A stretch of 64,000 nucleotides of DNA from Spirosoma sp. SC4-14 (lineage in GTDB: Bacteria; Bacteroidota; Bacteroidia; Cytophagales; Spirosomataceae): contig NZ_CP147518.1 of the NCBI RefSeq assembly GCF_037201965.1, positions 6,441,001 to 6,505,000 of the forward strand, given 5' to 3'. Of this stretch, positions 25,251 through 34,570 are shown one piece after another. Numbering within the stretch: position 1 is the first letter of the stretch; every line of letters begins with the position of its first letter. The translations under genes and the position numbers were made by a program. The notes under the pieces are model-generated. The model had not been told where the DNA came from. It saw only the letters and a program-made list of their open reading frames with translations, and did no database searches.

Positions 25251-26411
25251 ATGACCAATATCCTTAAACTTCTCTTCACAGCCTGCCTAGCTGGCGCAGT
25301 TACCTTTGGTAATCAGGCTCTGGCTCAGATGCCACAGCGTCAGCCTACTCCAAACGATACGCTCAAGTCGCCCCGAGTACTCGGCGACAAACGGGCTGTG
25401 ATTAGCATATATGCCCCGAAAGCCACCGAAGTTGTGGTTTCGGGCGATTTCATGAGCCAAAACAAACCCATGAATCTCACCAAAAACGATCAGGGCGTAT
25501 GGTCGGCGGTAATTGGCCCGCTAAAGCCCGATTATTACACCTATACCCTACTGGTCGACGGGGTGCGGACCATGGACCCCAAGAATCCGATTATCAAGCA
25601 GGGGATCAGCAGCCTGGAGAATATAATGACCGTACCGGGTGCTGAAACGGCTTTCGAAGACAATAAGCCCGTTCCGCATGGCGAAGTCCGGGAAGTGTGG
25701 TACGACTCGAAGTCGCTGGGTATGATGCGCCGGATGCATGTCTATACGCCACCGGGTTACGAAAAAGGTATGACAAAGTACCCGGTGTTTTACCTGCTCC
25801 ATGGCGGTGGCGATGATGACTCGGGTTGGAACACCGTAGGGCGCGCCGGCTTCATTATCGACAATTTGCTGGCTGCCGGTAAGGCAAAACCCATGATTGT
25901 GGTAATGCCCAACGGAAGTATGCCAATGGATATCACTCCTGGAGCCGATATGAGCAAGGCCATGTCGTCGATGCGTACGATGTTTGCCGACGAGCTTCTG
26001 AAAGAGGTGATGCCTCATGTTGAAAAAAACTATCGTGCCCTGACGAATCGTGAAAACCGGGCCATTGCAGGTCTGTCGATGGGTGGGTTCCAGACACTGG
26101 ACCTGACCCTGGGCCATCCCGAACTCTTCAACTATGTAGGCGTGTTCAGTTCCGGTTTTTTTGGCGCTACCATCGACGAAGCGGAGACCTACTATGCCAA
26201 AGGCTTGCAGGATCCTACCTTCAACAAAAACAAAAAACTGTTCTGGATTGAAATCGGGAAAGACGACTTTGTAATGGATGCCAACAAAAAAACAATGGCT
26301 CTGCTCGACAAACACCACATCAACTATCAATATAAAGAAACCGATGGTGGACATACGTGGGTAAACTGGCGTCATTATCTGAACGAATACGCTCCATTAC
26401 TATTCAAATAG
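25251..26411 (+). CDS. Secreted CE1-like esterase (acetylxylan/feruloyl esterase type)
   Basis: This 386-aa protein has a signal peptide (cut near residue 25, ALAQ), an N-terminal immunoglobulin-like E-set/CBM48-type domain (about 45-130, KRAVISIYAPKATEVVVSGDF), and an alpha/beta-hydrolase esterase domain. The nucleophile is S276 in GLSMGG, the catalytic His is H368 in DGGHTW, and the acid is near D338 (GKDDF). The oxyanion region is LLHGGGDDDSGW. This layout is common in Bacteroidota xylan loci, where it removes acetyl or feruloyl groups. A GH10 xylanase lies 1.5 kb downstream, supporting that role. Confidence 0.9.
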   Translation: MTNILKLLFTACLAGAVTFGNQALAQMPQRQPTPNDTLKSPRVLGDKRAVISIYAPKATEVVVSGDFMSQNKPMNLTKNDQGVWSAVIGPLKPDYYTYTLLVDGVRTMDPKNPIIKQGISSLENIMTVPGAETAFEDNKPVPHGEVREVWYDSKSLGMMRRMHVYTPPGYEKGMTKYPVFYLLHGGGDDDSGWNTVGRAGFIIDNLLAAGKAKPMIVVMPNGSMPMDITPGADMSKAMSSMRTMFADELLKEVMPHVEKNYRALTNRENRAIAGLSMGGFQTLDLTLGHPELFNYVGVFSSGFFGATIDEAETYYAKGLQDPTFNKNKKLFWIEIGKDDFVMDANKKTMALLDKHHINYQYKETDGGHTWVNWRHYLNEYAPLLFK

Positions 26412-26424
26412 GGGCTTTTTAGTA

Positions 26425-26490
26425 ACCGGTTCATCGTTTCCGATCGAAAGTCCGTAATTTTCGTATCTGACAATCAACGGAAACGATGAA
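26425..26490 (+). promoter_or_regulatory. LytTR-like box and inverted repeat over the regulator start codon
   Basis: ACCGGTTCAT (26425-26434) is a full match to the island motif, although no good partner lies 21 bp away. It overlaps TTCATCGTTTCCG (26430-26442), whose exact 13-bp reverse complement CGGAAACGATGAA (26478-26490) covers the ATG at 26486. A hairpin from these arms would hide the start codon. At the DNA level they would be inverted binding sites. Confidence 0.5.
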
Positions 26491-27232
26491 GCTTTCTGCT
26501 ATTCTGGTCGATGATGAACGGGCAAGCCTGGATGCGTTGCGGGTAAAAATCCAGAAAGTAGCACCAGATCTGGATGTTATACAAACGTTTCAGCAACCAA
26601 CAGAAGCCGTAGCTGAACTGGCTCATTACAAACCCGATGTTGTATTTCTGGACATCGACATGCCGGGCATGGATGGCTTTACGCTCCTCCGCGAACTAGG
26701 CTCCCACGATTTTGAAGTAATCTTTTGCACCGCCTATGGCCAGTATGCCATTGATGCATTGCGGGTAAGCGCACTCGACTTTCTGCTCAAGCCCATCCAT
26801 GAAGTTGAACTTCGGCAAGCTATTGACCGGCTACATCAGAAACGGCAACACCGCGAATTTCTTTCTCCCAATGCCAATCGGTCGATTCCATCGGCCCACG
26901 CGCTGTTCAACAAAATTGCCGTATCGTCGCTGCGAGGGCTGACTTTTGTACCAATCCAGGATATTATCCGGCTCGAAGCCGATAGTAACTACACGACCTT
27001 TTATCTGGTCGATGGACGCAAGATTGTGGCAACAAAAACTCTCAAGGATTTTGCTGATATGCTCGAACCCCTCAACTTCGTGCGAATCCACCGCTCGTCG
27101 CTGATTAATTTGCATCATCTCAACGAGTATGTTCGTGGCGAAGGCGGAACGGTTATTATGTGCGATGGAAGCGAAGTAGAAGTCTCACGGCGGGAGAAAC
27201 AGCACTTTCTCGAACGTATTGGATGGAGCTGA
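26486..27232 (+). CDS. LytTR-family response regulator
   Basis: This 248-aa protein has a receiver domain (1-120) with DDE at residues 9-11, phospho-acceptor D56 in VVFLDIDMP, FCTAYGQYA and the conserved Lys in FLLKPIHE. A C-terminal LytTR domain (about 145-247) contains RGLTFVPIQDIIRLEADSNYT and FVRIHRSSLINLHHL. No kinase gene is adjacent. It sits between the esterase and the xylanase, so it may control the xylan locus, or it may be read by one of the LytS kinases 4-16 kb upstream. Confidence 0.95.
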   Translation: MKLSAILVDDERASLDALRVKIQKVAPDLDVIQTFQQPTEAVAELAHYKPDVVFLDIDMPGMDGFTLLRELGSHDFEVIFCTAYGQYAIDALRVSALDFLLKPIHEVELRQAIDRLHQKRQHREFLSPNANRSIPSAHALFNKIAVSSLRGLTFVPIQDIIRLEADSNYTTFYLVDGRKIVATKTLKDFADMLEPLNFVRIHRSSLINLHHLNEYVRGEGGTVIMCDGSEVEVSRREKQHFLERIGWS

Positions 27233-27365
27233 TTTTCATAGTACTAACGCTTCTGAGCGGTCAACTCCCAAACGCGCATTTTACTAAGTTGTAACCGCCG
27301 TTCACGCATTGGCTTTTGCCTGTCGGAAAATGCGGGCTTAGTTTTCGAGGGTTAACAACACACCT

Positions 27366-27452
27366 ATGAAACCCTCCGCCCGACAGCAATTTATTGAATG
27401 GCTATGTCTGCTACTGGCCGGTCTGCTGGGCCTGCTGCTAATTTTCCTGTAA
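27366..27452 (+). CDS. Possible 28-aa membrane microprotein
   Basis: A short frame from ATG 27366 encodes a polar start (MKPSARQQFIEW) and a pure membrane helix (LLLAGLLGLLLIFL), then TAA. It lies alone 133 nt after the LytTR gene. The sharp amphipathic-to-hydrophobic design is more protein-like than random. No family is recognised, and chance cannot be excluded at this length. Confidence 0.35.
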   Translation: MKPSARQQFIEWLCLLLAGLLGLLLIFL

Positions 27453-27931
27453 ACGTTGAGACCTGTTGTATGCGTTGTCACAGCACTTACTCCCAATCAA
27501 TATGATGGCTCAGGATCACCAACAAGGGTAACTGATTCAACTCCATTACTATATTTTTCCCTATCTCATAAATGTGGAGGTACAAAAGTTAAAATACAGT
27601 CAGAATTCATCAAATGACATTCAGTTTTTATAATTATACCGCTGTAAAATTGTACTATAAGTCAGACCCATAAAATGGGTCTAAAACCACTAACCGAAAT
27701 AGAGCCAGTGAAGTGTTAAACAGCTTCAGGGTTTGAGTATATACAAACAGTAGCTATGCCTTGATAGCTATTTTTTTTAAGCATAAAAGTGTCAAAAAGA
27801 CACTTTCTGAAATAGAACACTGACGTCATGTTTACTACCCATACGTAGAGACTGTAGGATTGACCAGGGTTGTCTGGCAAATAGACAACCGATCAGGAGC
27901 GAAAACCTCAACATATTTAAAAACAAGAGCT
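27453..27931. other. Structured leader upstream of the xylanase gene
   Basis: There is no credible gene in this stretch. It contains three hairpins in rightward order: AGACCCA/TGGGTCT (27664-27682), a terminator-like hairpin (27751-27778), and AAAGTGTC-AAAAA-GACACTTT (27786-27806). The xylanase start follows at 27932. The arrangement could be an attenuated leader or separate small transcripts. Confidence 0.45.
27751..27778 (+). terminator. Terminator-like hairpin ahead of the xylanase gene
   Basis: TAGCTAT (27751-27757) pairs with ATAGCTA (27764-27770), and eight T follow. The stem is only 7 bp, so strength is modest. It lies about 150 nt before the xylanase start and has no long gene directly upstream. 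Confidence 0.55.
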
Positions 27932-29026
27932 ATGCTTTTATTAAAAAATTCACTGAAAGGTACTGCTATACTAATCAGCGTTTGCCTGATTAATTTCCAG
28001 TTCAAACCAATTGACCCGGTTGCCCAGCGAACGCTGAAGGACGCTTACTCAAGCTATTTTCCAGTGGGTGTTGCCGTGGCTCCACGAAACCTCAAAGGAC
28101 CCGAAGCTGACTTGATAACACAACAATTCAACAGCATTACTCCCGAGAATGCCATGAAAATGGGGCCAATTCATCCCCAGGAAAATCGATATTTCTGGGA
28201 CGATGCCGACGCCATTGTGGACTTTGCGCAGCAAAAAGGCATCCGGGTGAGAGGTCACACACTTTGCTGGCATAACCAAACACCCCGATGGCTCTTCACG
28301 GATTCAACAGGAAAAGAAGTGACGAAAGAAATGCTTTTGGCGCGACTAAAACGGCATATTACCGACGTTGTCAGCCGCTATAAAGGTAAAGTATACGCCT
28401 GGGATGTGGTCAACGAAGCCGTTCCCGACACTGGTACAAGCATCTATCGCCGGTCGAAATTCTACACCATTGCTGGAGAAGAATACATTGAAAAGGCGTT
28501 TCAGTATGCGCATGAAGCCGACCCGAAAGCGGTATTGTTTTATAACGATTACAACACCGAAAATCCATCCAAGCGAGACCGGATTTATCAACTGGTCAAG
28601 AAGCTAAAAGACAAGCACATTCCGATTCATGGGGTTGGTTTACAAGGGCACTGGTCCATTTATGAGCCAACGGCTCAGGAACTGGAAACCTCCATCAAGC
28701 GATTTTCAAGCCTTGGCCTGGCCGTACAAATTACCGAACTGGATCTATCCGTATATCCGAAAGAGCATGAACGACGTCAGCGAAAGGATACGGATAAATC
28801 GGAATTTACGGCAGAGATGGCCGATAAACAGGCAGCTCAATATAAACTGCTATTCGACGTATTCCGAAGCTACAAAGGCAAAATAACGGGTGTTACGTTC
28901 TGGAACGTCTCGGATAAATCAACCTGGCTCGATAATTTCCCAGTGGCCGGACGCAAGGATTATCCATTGCTGTTCGATCAGAATTACCAACCCAAGAAAG
29001 CCTTCTGGAGTGTCGTTAACTTCTAA
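27932..29026 (+). CDS. Endo-1,4-beta-xylanase, GH10
   Basis: The start is placed at ATG 27932; the longer frame would begin at a TTG and put 24 extra residues before the hydrophobic N-terminus (LKGTAILISVCLINF). The 364-aa enzyme has the GH10 TIM-barrel markers. The acid/base E162 is in WDVVNEAVPD, the nucleophile E269 in ITELDLSVYP, and the substrate-site stretches are RGHTLCWHNQTPRW and TFWNVSDKSTWLD. It cleaves internal beta-1,4 bonds of xylan. The N-terminus may be a signal or membrane anchor without a clear lipobox. It belongs with the CE1-like esterase and the SusCD system. Confidence 0.95.
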   Translation: MLLLKNSLKGTAILISVCLINFQFKPIDPVAQRTLKDAYSSYFPVGVAVAPRNLKGPEADLITQQFNSITPENAMKMGPIHPQENRYFWDDADAIVDFAQQKGIRVRGHTLCWHNQTPRWLFTDSTGKEVTKEMLLARLKRHITDVVSRYKGKVYAWDVVNEAVPDTGTSIYRRSKFYTIAGEEYIEKAFQYAHEADPKAVLFYNDYNTENPSKRDRIYQLVKKLKDKHIPIHGVGLQGHWSIYEPTAQELETSIKRFSSLGLAVQITELDLSVYPKEHERRQRKDTDKSEFTAEMADKQAAQYKLLFDVFRSYKGKITGVTFWNVSDKSTWLDNFPVAGRKDYPLLFDQNYQPKKAFWSVVNF

Positions 29027-29073
29027 TGGCTACCCGACCGTCAACAAGGAACGCATCGATTTTATAAAAGTTT

Positions 29074-29664
29074 ATGACTCTCCAGGACCAGGCGTTATGG
29101 CAGTTATATCGTGAGGGCGATAAGCAGGCATTGGGCCAATTGGCCGAACGATATTATCGCTCGCTGAAACACTATGGGCTAAAATTCATGGTCGATGAGT
29201 TGGTCGTTGAAGATTGCATTCAGGACCTTTTTTTACAACTCTGGCAAAATCGGACCCAAATCAATCCGACAGAATCTGTCAGGCATTATCTATTCAAATC
29301 CTTACGCCATCATGTGCTTCTCCATTTACGGTCGCAGAAACGGGCGTTAGTGGAGGAACTAGACTGGGATAGCTCACTGGCCGAAGAAACGGACTCCGAA
29401 ACCTTACTGATTCAACGGGAATCATTAACCAGTTTGACCAATACGATCCAGGAGCTACTAGCCTCCCTGCCCACTCGCGAACGGGAAGCACTTTACCTGC
29501 GCTACTACGAGAATCTATCCATACCCGAAATAGCCGAGGTCATGAACGTAAACCGTCAGTCTGTATCTAATTTCTTACAGAAAGCCATTCATAAGCTTCG
29601 AAACAGATGGCTTTCGCCCACCTTTCTGGCTCTCTATATTCTTGTGAATAAACTCTTTTTTTAG
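29074..29664 (+). CDS. ECF RNA polymerase sigma factor, FecI-like
   Basis: This 196-aa protein has sigma-70 region 2 (about 20-90, YYRSLKHYGLKFMVDELVVEDCIQDLFLQLWQ) and region 4 (about 120-175, LPTREREALYLRYYENLSIPEIAEVMNVNRQSV). In this family the factor is released by a FecR partner when the outer-membrane receptor binds substrate. The matching fecR, susC and susD genes follow. A hydrophobic tail (SPTFLALYILVNKLFF) at the C-terminus is unusual for a soluble sigma factor. A terminator separates it from fecR. Confidence 0.93.
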   Translation: MTLQDQALWQLYREGDKQALGQLAERYYRSLKHYGLKFMVDELVVEDCIQDLFLQLWQNRTQINPTESVRHYLFKSLRHHVLLHLRSQKRALVEELDWDSSLAEETDSETLLIQRESLTSLTNTIQELLASLPTREREALYLRYYENLSIPEIAEVMNVNRQSVSNFLQKAIHKLRNRWLSPTFLALYILVNKLFF

Positions 29665-29684
29665 TTCTGGTAGCTGACTAACAC

Positions 29685-29723
29685 ATGCAAATCGACTGCT
29701 AAACAACGATTTGCATTTTTTTT
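29685..29723 (+). terminator. Terminator between sigma factor and fecR genes
   Basis: ATGCAAATCG (29685-29694) pairs perfectly with CGATTTGCAT (29707-29716), and eight T follow. The sigma factor and its FecR gene are therefore not simply co-transcribed. Confidence 0.85.
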
Positions 29724-29799
29724 CAAAAAAATTCGCTTTAAGTAGGGTATCGTTGCCACACTTCTCCATACTATCAATAAAAATAGTAGAAAAGTACCA

Positions 29800-30864
29800 A
29801 TGGACCACCTACCCGAAAATCTGTCGACCGTTGAAGATTTCCTGGAGAACGACGCGTTTCGGGCGTGGGTTCTGGAAAGGCGTACCGAAGATCGGATACG
29901 CTGGCAGGCCTGGCTGATTCAGCATCCTCACAAAAGGGAGATATATGAACAGGCCGTAGCCACCCTGTTAGTACTACAGGGGAAACCAGTAGAGCTTTCC
30001 GACCAGCAGGTAAAGACCAAAACGACGGAAATTATCGATCAGATGCCCGATACGTTTACCGTTAGCAAGCCCCTGCTGGGCTGGCACTGGGGGCGCTGGC
30101 TAAGTGCTGCCGCAGTAATTGGTTTAATTGTCTGGTTTCAACTGGGCAAGTCCGTATTCAATTCATTAACGAAACCCGACGAGCAGACCCTGGCGGCTAA
30201 GGAGTGGAAGATCGTAAAGAACGTCACCGGCCAGTCGTTGGTCGTACTATTGCCCGACAACTCGTCTGTGCTTCTATCGACCGGTAGTGAGTTACGGTTT
30301 CGTCGGCAAACCAACTATGCCCTGCGGGAGGTGTATCTTCAGGGAGAAGGTTTTTTTGAAGTGGCCAAGAACCCGGCTAAACCGTTCATTGTCTATACGG
30401 CTAACCTGACGACCAAGGTATTAGGCACTAGTTTTCAGGTACATTCTTTTCCAAAAGAAACAACGGCTTATGTGAAGGTGAAGACAGGTAAAGTAACCGT
30501 TACGCCAGCCAATTCGCCCGATAAACCGATTTTACTGACCGTAAATCAAGAGGTTAAACTCGGAACTGGCACCAAACAACTGGTGAAACACGATCATCTT
30601 CAATCAGAAGAGGGCGCAGATTCCATTGTTAATCAACAGTTTACATTTAACTACACCCCTATTCCGGCGGTATTTGATCAGTTGGCAGCCAGCTACCACA
30701 TGCCTATTCGCTACGACCAGCATTTACTTCACAACTGCACATTTACCGGTCAACTCAACGATGTGCCTTTTCTTGAAAAAATCCGGCTTATCTGTCTGAC
30801 TACGGAGTCATCGTATGAAGTTGTTAACAATCAGATTCTCATCCACAGTCGTGGCTGCAATTAA
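29800..30864 (+). CDS. FecR-family anti-sigma factor
   Basis: This 354-aa protein has an N-terminal cytoplasmic helical domain (residues 1-90, with RWQAWLIQHPHKREIYEQA), one membrane helix (about 100-118, WLSAAAVIGLIVWFQLG), a periplasmic FecR domain (about 135-235, LPDNSSVLLSTGSELRF and GEGFFEVAKNPAKPFIV), and the C-terminal DUF4974-type domain (about 280-354, ending in LTTESSYEVVNNQILI). It holds the ECF sigma factor inactive until the STN domain of the SusC-like receptor signals from the outer membrane. The next gene carries that STN domain. Confidence 0.95.
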   Translation: MDHLPENLSTVEDFLENDAFRAWVLERRTEDRIRWQAWLIQHPHKREIYEQAVATLLVLQGKPVELSDQQVKTKTTEIIDQMPDTFTVSKPLLGWHWGRWLSAAAVIGLIVWFQLGKSVFNSLTKPDEQTLAAKEWKIVKNVTGQSLVVLLPDNSSVLLSTGSELRFRRQTNYALREVYLQGEGFFEVAKNPAKPFIVYTANLTTKVLGTSFQVHSFPKETTAYVKVKTGKVTVTPANSPDKPILLTVNQEVKLGTGTKQLVKHDHLQSEEGADSIVNQQFTFNYTPIPAVFDQLAASYHMPIRYDQHLLHNCTFTGQLNDVPFLEKIRLICLTTESSYEVVNNQILIHSRGCN

Positions 30865-30923
30865 TTATAACTCATAACCCATCCTATTCTATGCATTAGT
30901 ACGTCTCGCTTTCTACACGAAAA

Positions 30924-30950
30924 AGCGATAGTGCTACCAACACTATCGCT
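30924..30950. other. Hairpin between fecR and susC
   Basis: AGCGATAGTG (30924-30933) pairs perfectly with CACTATCGCT (30941-30950), with loop CTACCAA. No T-run follows. It may modulate read-through or mRNA stability between fecR and the much more abundant susC message. Confidence 0.5.
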
Positions 30951-31052
30951 CGGAATCGCCCTAAATGTGTCTTACTAACACATTCTCCCTCTACCAAAGG
31001 GACAGCGAATTATTGTCAGTTCTTCCCAGAAACCAACAACAATTACAAACCT

Positions 31053-34000
31053 ATGCATTCTTGCTTATTGAACCGTAATGTATGGCTCAGGATTATGAAA
31101 TTTTCAAGCCTGCAACTCCTATTCGTGCTTGCTTTAGCTAATGCAAGCCTTGCCCTGGACGGAAAGGCCCAGGAACTCTTAACCCGTCGTGTTAGTATCT
31201 CCGCTCAAAATGAGGATGTTGAGACAACGATCAAACGAATTGAAAAACTAGCGAATGTTCAATTCCTGTTTAGCCGGGAAATCATTCAATCGAAACGAAA
31301 AATCAATTATCAGGCGAAAAACGAACGGCTTTCTCTCGTACTGGATCACATCCTGGCACCTCTCAATCTGAGCTACGAGGTAGTTGGGCAACAGATCGTT
31401 ATCAAACGCGAGACGATTCCTACGGTGGCTCCACTGGAAAAAACCTCTGGCGACATTCGGCCCGAACAACCGCAGGACCGACAAATTACGGGCCGGGTTA
31501 CAGGGGAAAACAGTGAAGCTTTACCCGGCGTAAATATTCAGATCAAGAATACGACACGCGGAACAACGACCGACGGCAATGGTACTTACCGTTTATCTGT
31601 TCCTGAGGATGCTGGTACTGTACTGGTTTTCTCGTTCATCGGCTATGCTACCCAGGAGGTAACTGTAGGCACCCGGTCGGTGGTTAATATTACGCTGACG
31701 GCTGACGACAAAACCTTAAATGAGGTCGTGGTAGTTGGATACGGTACGCAGCGCAAGCGCGACATTACCGGAGCCGTAGCATCGGTGAATGAGACCACAT
31801 TAAAAGAAGTTCCCGCCCCTAACCTGCTCAATCAGCTAAAGGGTCGGGCAGCAGGGGTTTCTATTGTGAGTAATGGAACTACACCCGGTGCGCAGCCCCA
31901 AATCCGTATCCGGGGTAACCGGACGCTGACCAGCAGCACAAACCCAGGTACGGGCGATAACCTGGACGGGCCGTTGGTTGTTGTCGATGGCATCCCCTAC
32001 GGCGGGCTCAACGACATCAACCCCGACGACATTGTTAACCTGGAAATCCTGAAAGATGCTTCGGCAACGGCTATCTATGGATCGAGAGGATCGGGCGGGG
32101 TTATTCTGGTAACCACCAAACGGGGAAAAGTGGGCAAGCCAGTATTTAGTTACGACGGCTATCATGGCGTTACCACCATCATGGGCAAATACAATGTCTT
32201 TAATGGCCCCGAATACGCCCAGTTTAAAGCCGACGCTGCGAAATACAATCGGACTGCGCCCGGCACTACGGCCTATCCGCTTACTCAGAAAGAACAGGAC
32301 GCATTGGCTGCCGGTGTTTCGACCGACTGGCAGGATTTGATTTACAAACCTGGCTTTATGACTAACCACCAGTTGGGCATGACAGGCGGTGTCGAAAATA
32401 CACAGTATTCATTGGGGTTGGGTTATTTCAATGAAACAGGGGTTATTCCCAGCCAGAATTTTACCCGGGTGAACATACGGGCTACTATAGACCAGCGCAT
32501 TGGCAAGCGGATTAGAGTTGGCCTGAACACACTTAATACCCTGACGTATACCAATACCCCAGGCGGGGGCGGCATTCCGGGCGGTCTGGTGAGTTTAACA
32601 CCCCTGGCCTCGCCCTATAATGCGGATGGCTCGCTAAACCTGTTCCCGGCAGAAGGCTCCATCGATGCGGCACGGATCAGCCCCCTGACGATCATCACCA
32701 AGAAAGATTCGTATTTAAATAGCACCCGTTCGCTACGAACATTCAACAGCCTGTATGCCGAAGTAAACCTACTGCCCGGTTTGCGCTACCGCTTCAACGC
32801 CGGATTGAATTTCAGCCAGTCGAATTTCAATGGGTATAATGGCCCGCTGACCTATTTTAACTCTGCTACGGTTCAGTCGTCGTCTAACGCCGAAATCAGC
32901 AATACCGAATACTGGGATGTCAACCTCCAGCATTTATTGTATTATGACAAAACGTTTGGCAAACATAAATTGGGCGCTACGGCACTGTATGAATACACCA
33001 AAAATCACTCGCTGGGTAGCCGATTCACGATCACGGGGGTTCCGGCCGATTACATTAAAACGGGTAATTTCTCGCTGGCATCTGGAACACCGGTTGCGGC
33101 TTCGGACTATGGAAACTCCTTTTCAGAAACCGGATTGCTTTCCTACATGGGTCGGGTAAACTATAGCTACAATGACCGCTATCTGCTGACCCTGACGTTG
33201 CGCCGGGATGGTTCGTCGACGCTCTCGCCCGCCAATCGGTACTTTAACTACCCGGCCATTGGGGCAGGATGGAATATCATTGAAGAGCCTTTCATGAAAA
33301 GCGTTCCAGTTATTTCGAACCTGAAACTACGGGGAAGCTGGGGTATTTCGGGCAACCGAAACGTAGGTGCCTACTCTACACTGGGAGCCTTGTCGGCGGG
33401 GTATTACAATTTTGGAACGGGCACGGCTGGGCAGCAGTTGGCTTATACGGTTACCAGCCTTCCGGCTACCAATTTAGGCTGGCAGTCTACAGAACAGATC
33501 GATCTTGGTCTTGACTTTGGCCTGCTGAACAACCGTATTACGGGCTCGATTGATTACTATCACCAGAAAACGAAGGATATTCTGCTGTCGGTACCACTCC
33601 CAGCCAGTAATGGGGCCGGATCGACGCTGAAAAACCTGGGCAGAACGGAAGGAAAAGGTCTGGAAACGTCGCTGACAGTCGATGTCTTCCGAAATCCTAA
33701 AGGCTTTAACTGGAGCGTGGATGCCGTTTACTATTTCAACCGCGAAAAAATCACCCAGCTCACTACCCCAACCGAGCTCTCCAATGTGGCCGCAGGCTGG
33801 TTTGTTGGACAGCCCCTTTCGGTTATCTACGATTATAAAAAGATTGGTATCTGGCAAACGGCCGATAAAGAGAATGGTACGCTGGCCAAACAAACCTCGC
33901 CGGTTCAGTTTCCGGGCCAGATTCGGGTTGAGGATGTCAACGGCGATGGCAAGATCGACCCTTCCGACCGGCAGATTCTGGGCAATTTCCAGCCCAAATT

Positions 34001-34556
34001 TGAAGCTGGTCTGACCAATCGGTTCAACTACAAAAATTTCGATTTGTCGATTGTTACGTTTGCCCGTATGGGGATGAAAGTAGTTGTTCCGTACCTGACG
34101 GGTAATTCGGGCGGTGGCGGTGGATTTGCCTTCTTCAACCAGGCTCGTTCCAATCAGGTGAAAGTCGATTACTGGACTGAAACCAACCCAACCAATGCCT
34201 TCCCAGCCCCCGATGCAGGTAGCGCGGTTGCCTACTTTGCCTCAACATTGGGGTATTATGATGGTTCGTTCATAAAAGTCAGAAGCATTAATCTGGGCTA
34301 TACGGTTTCGGGTCAGTTTCTTAAAAAAGTGGGTATGAACTCAGCCCGGCTCTATCTGAACGTCACCAATCCGCTTATTCTGTATTCGCCGTTGGTGCGC
34401 GATAAACTGGCTGTCGATCCAGAAGGGAACGGCTATGCCAGCTCTACCGTAAGTTCCCAGGGAGCGGATACGGCAACGCAGCAGCGTCAGATTGCGATAA
34501 ACCTCAACAATCCGCCCGTTCGCCAATTTACGTTTGGTGTAAACCTTAAATTCTAA
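31053..34556 (+). CDS. SusC/RagA-family TonB-dependent receptor with STN signalling domain
   Basis: This 1167-aa outer-membrane protein has a signal peptide (residues 1 to about 40, cut near KAQE), an STN signalling domain (about 45-115, ETTIKRIEKLANVQFLFSRE), a carboxypeptidase-regulatory-like domain (about 145-225, ITGRVTGENSEALPGVNI), the SusC hallmark VVVVGYGTQRKRDITGAV, a plug domain, and a large beta-barrel ending in FTFGVNLKF. It takes up oligosaccharides with TonB energy and its SusD lid. The STN domain ties it to the FecR/ECF pair upstream. The nearby GH10 and CE1-like genes suggest xylo-oligosaccharides. Confidence 0.97.
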   Translation: MHSCLLNRNVWLRIMKFSSLQLLFVLALANASLALDGKAQELLTRRVSISAQNEDVETTIKRIEKLANVQFLFSREIIQSKRKINYQAKNERLSLVLDHILAPLNLSYEVVGQQIVIKRETIPTVAPLEKTSGDIRPEQPQDRQITGRVTGENSEALPGVNIQIKNTTRGTTTDGNGTYRLSVPEDAGTVLVFSFIGYATQEVTVGTRSVVNITLTADDKTLNEVVVVGYGTQRKRDITGAVASVNETTLKEVPAPNLLNQLKGRAAGVSIVSNGTTPGAQPQIRIRGNRTLTSSTNPGTGDNLDGPLVVVDGIPYGGLNDINPDDIVNLEILKDASATAIYGSRGSGGVILVTTKRGKVGKPVFSYDGYHGVTTIMGKYNVFNGPEYAQFKADAAKYNRTAPGTTAYPLTQKEQDALAAGVSTDWQDLIYKPGFMTNHQLGMTGGVENTQYSLGLGYFNETGVIPSQNFTRVNIRATIDQRIGKRIRVGLNTLNTLTYTNTPGGGGIPGGLVSLTPLASPYNADGSLNLFPAEGSIDAARISPLTIITKKDSYLNSTRSLRTFNSLYAEVNLLPGLRYRFNAGLNFSQSNFNGYNGPLTYFNSATVQSSSNAEISNTEYWDVNLQHLLYYDKTFGKHKLGATALYEYTKNHSLGSRFTITGVPADYIKTGNFSLASGTPVAASDYGNSFSETGLLSYMGRVNYSYNDRYLLTLTLRRDGSSTLSPANRYFNYPAIGAGWNIIEEPFMKSVPVISNLKLRGSWGISGNRNVGAYSTLGALSAGYYNFGTGTAGQQLAYTVTSLPATNLGWQSTEQIDLGLDFGLLNNRITGSIDYYHQKTKDILLSVPLPASNGAGSTLKNLGRTEGKGLETSLTVDVFRNPKGFNWSVDAVYYFNREKITQLTTPTELSNVAAGWFVGQPLSVIYDYKKIGIWQTADKENGTLAKQTSPVQFPGQIRVEDVNGDGKIDPSDRQILGNFQPKFEAGLTNRFNYKNFDLSIVTFARMGMKVVVPYLTGNSGGGGGFAFFNQARSNQVKVDYWTETNPTNAFPAPDAGSAVAYFASTLGYYDGSFIKVRSINLGYTVSGQFLKKVGMNSARLYLNVTNPLILYSPLVRDKLAVDPEGNGYASSTVSSQGADTATQQRQIAINLNNPPVRQFTFGVNLKF

Positions 34557-34570
34557 CTGTCGACATTCCC

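Noticed and set aside
25548..26375. 275-aa minus-strand frame
   Set aside because: It lies fully antisense to the CE1-like esterase, which has a signal peptide and catalytic triad. The antisense translation is rich in His/Phe/Val without domain features.
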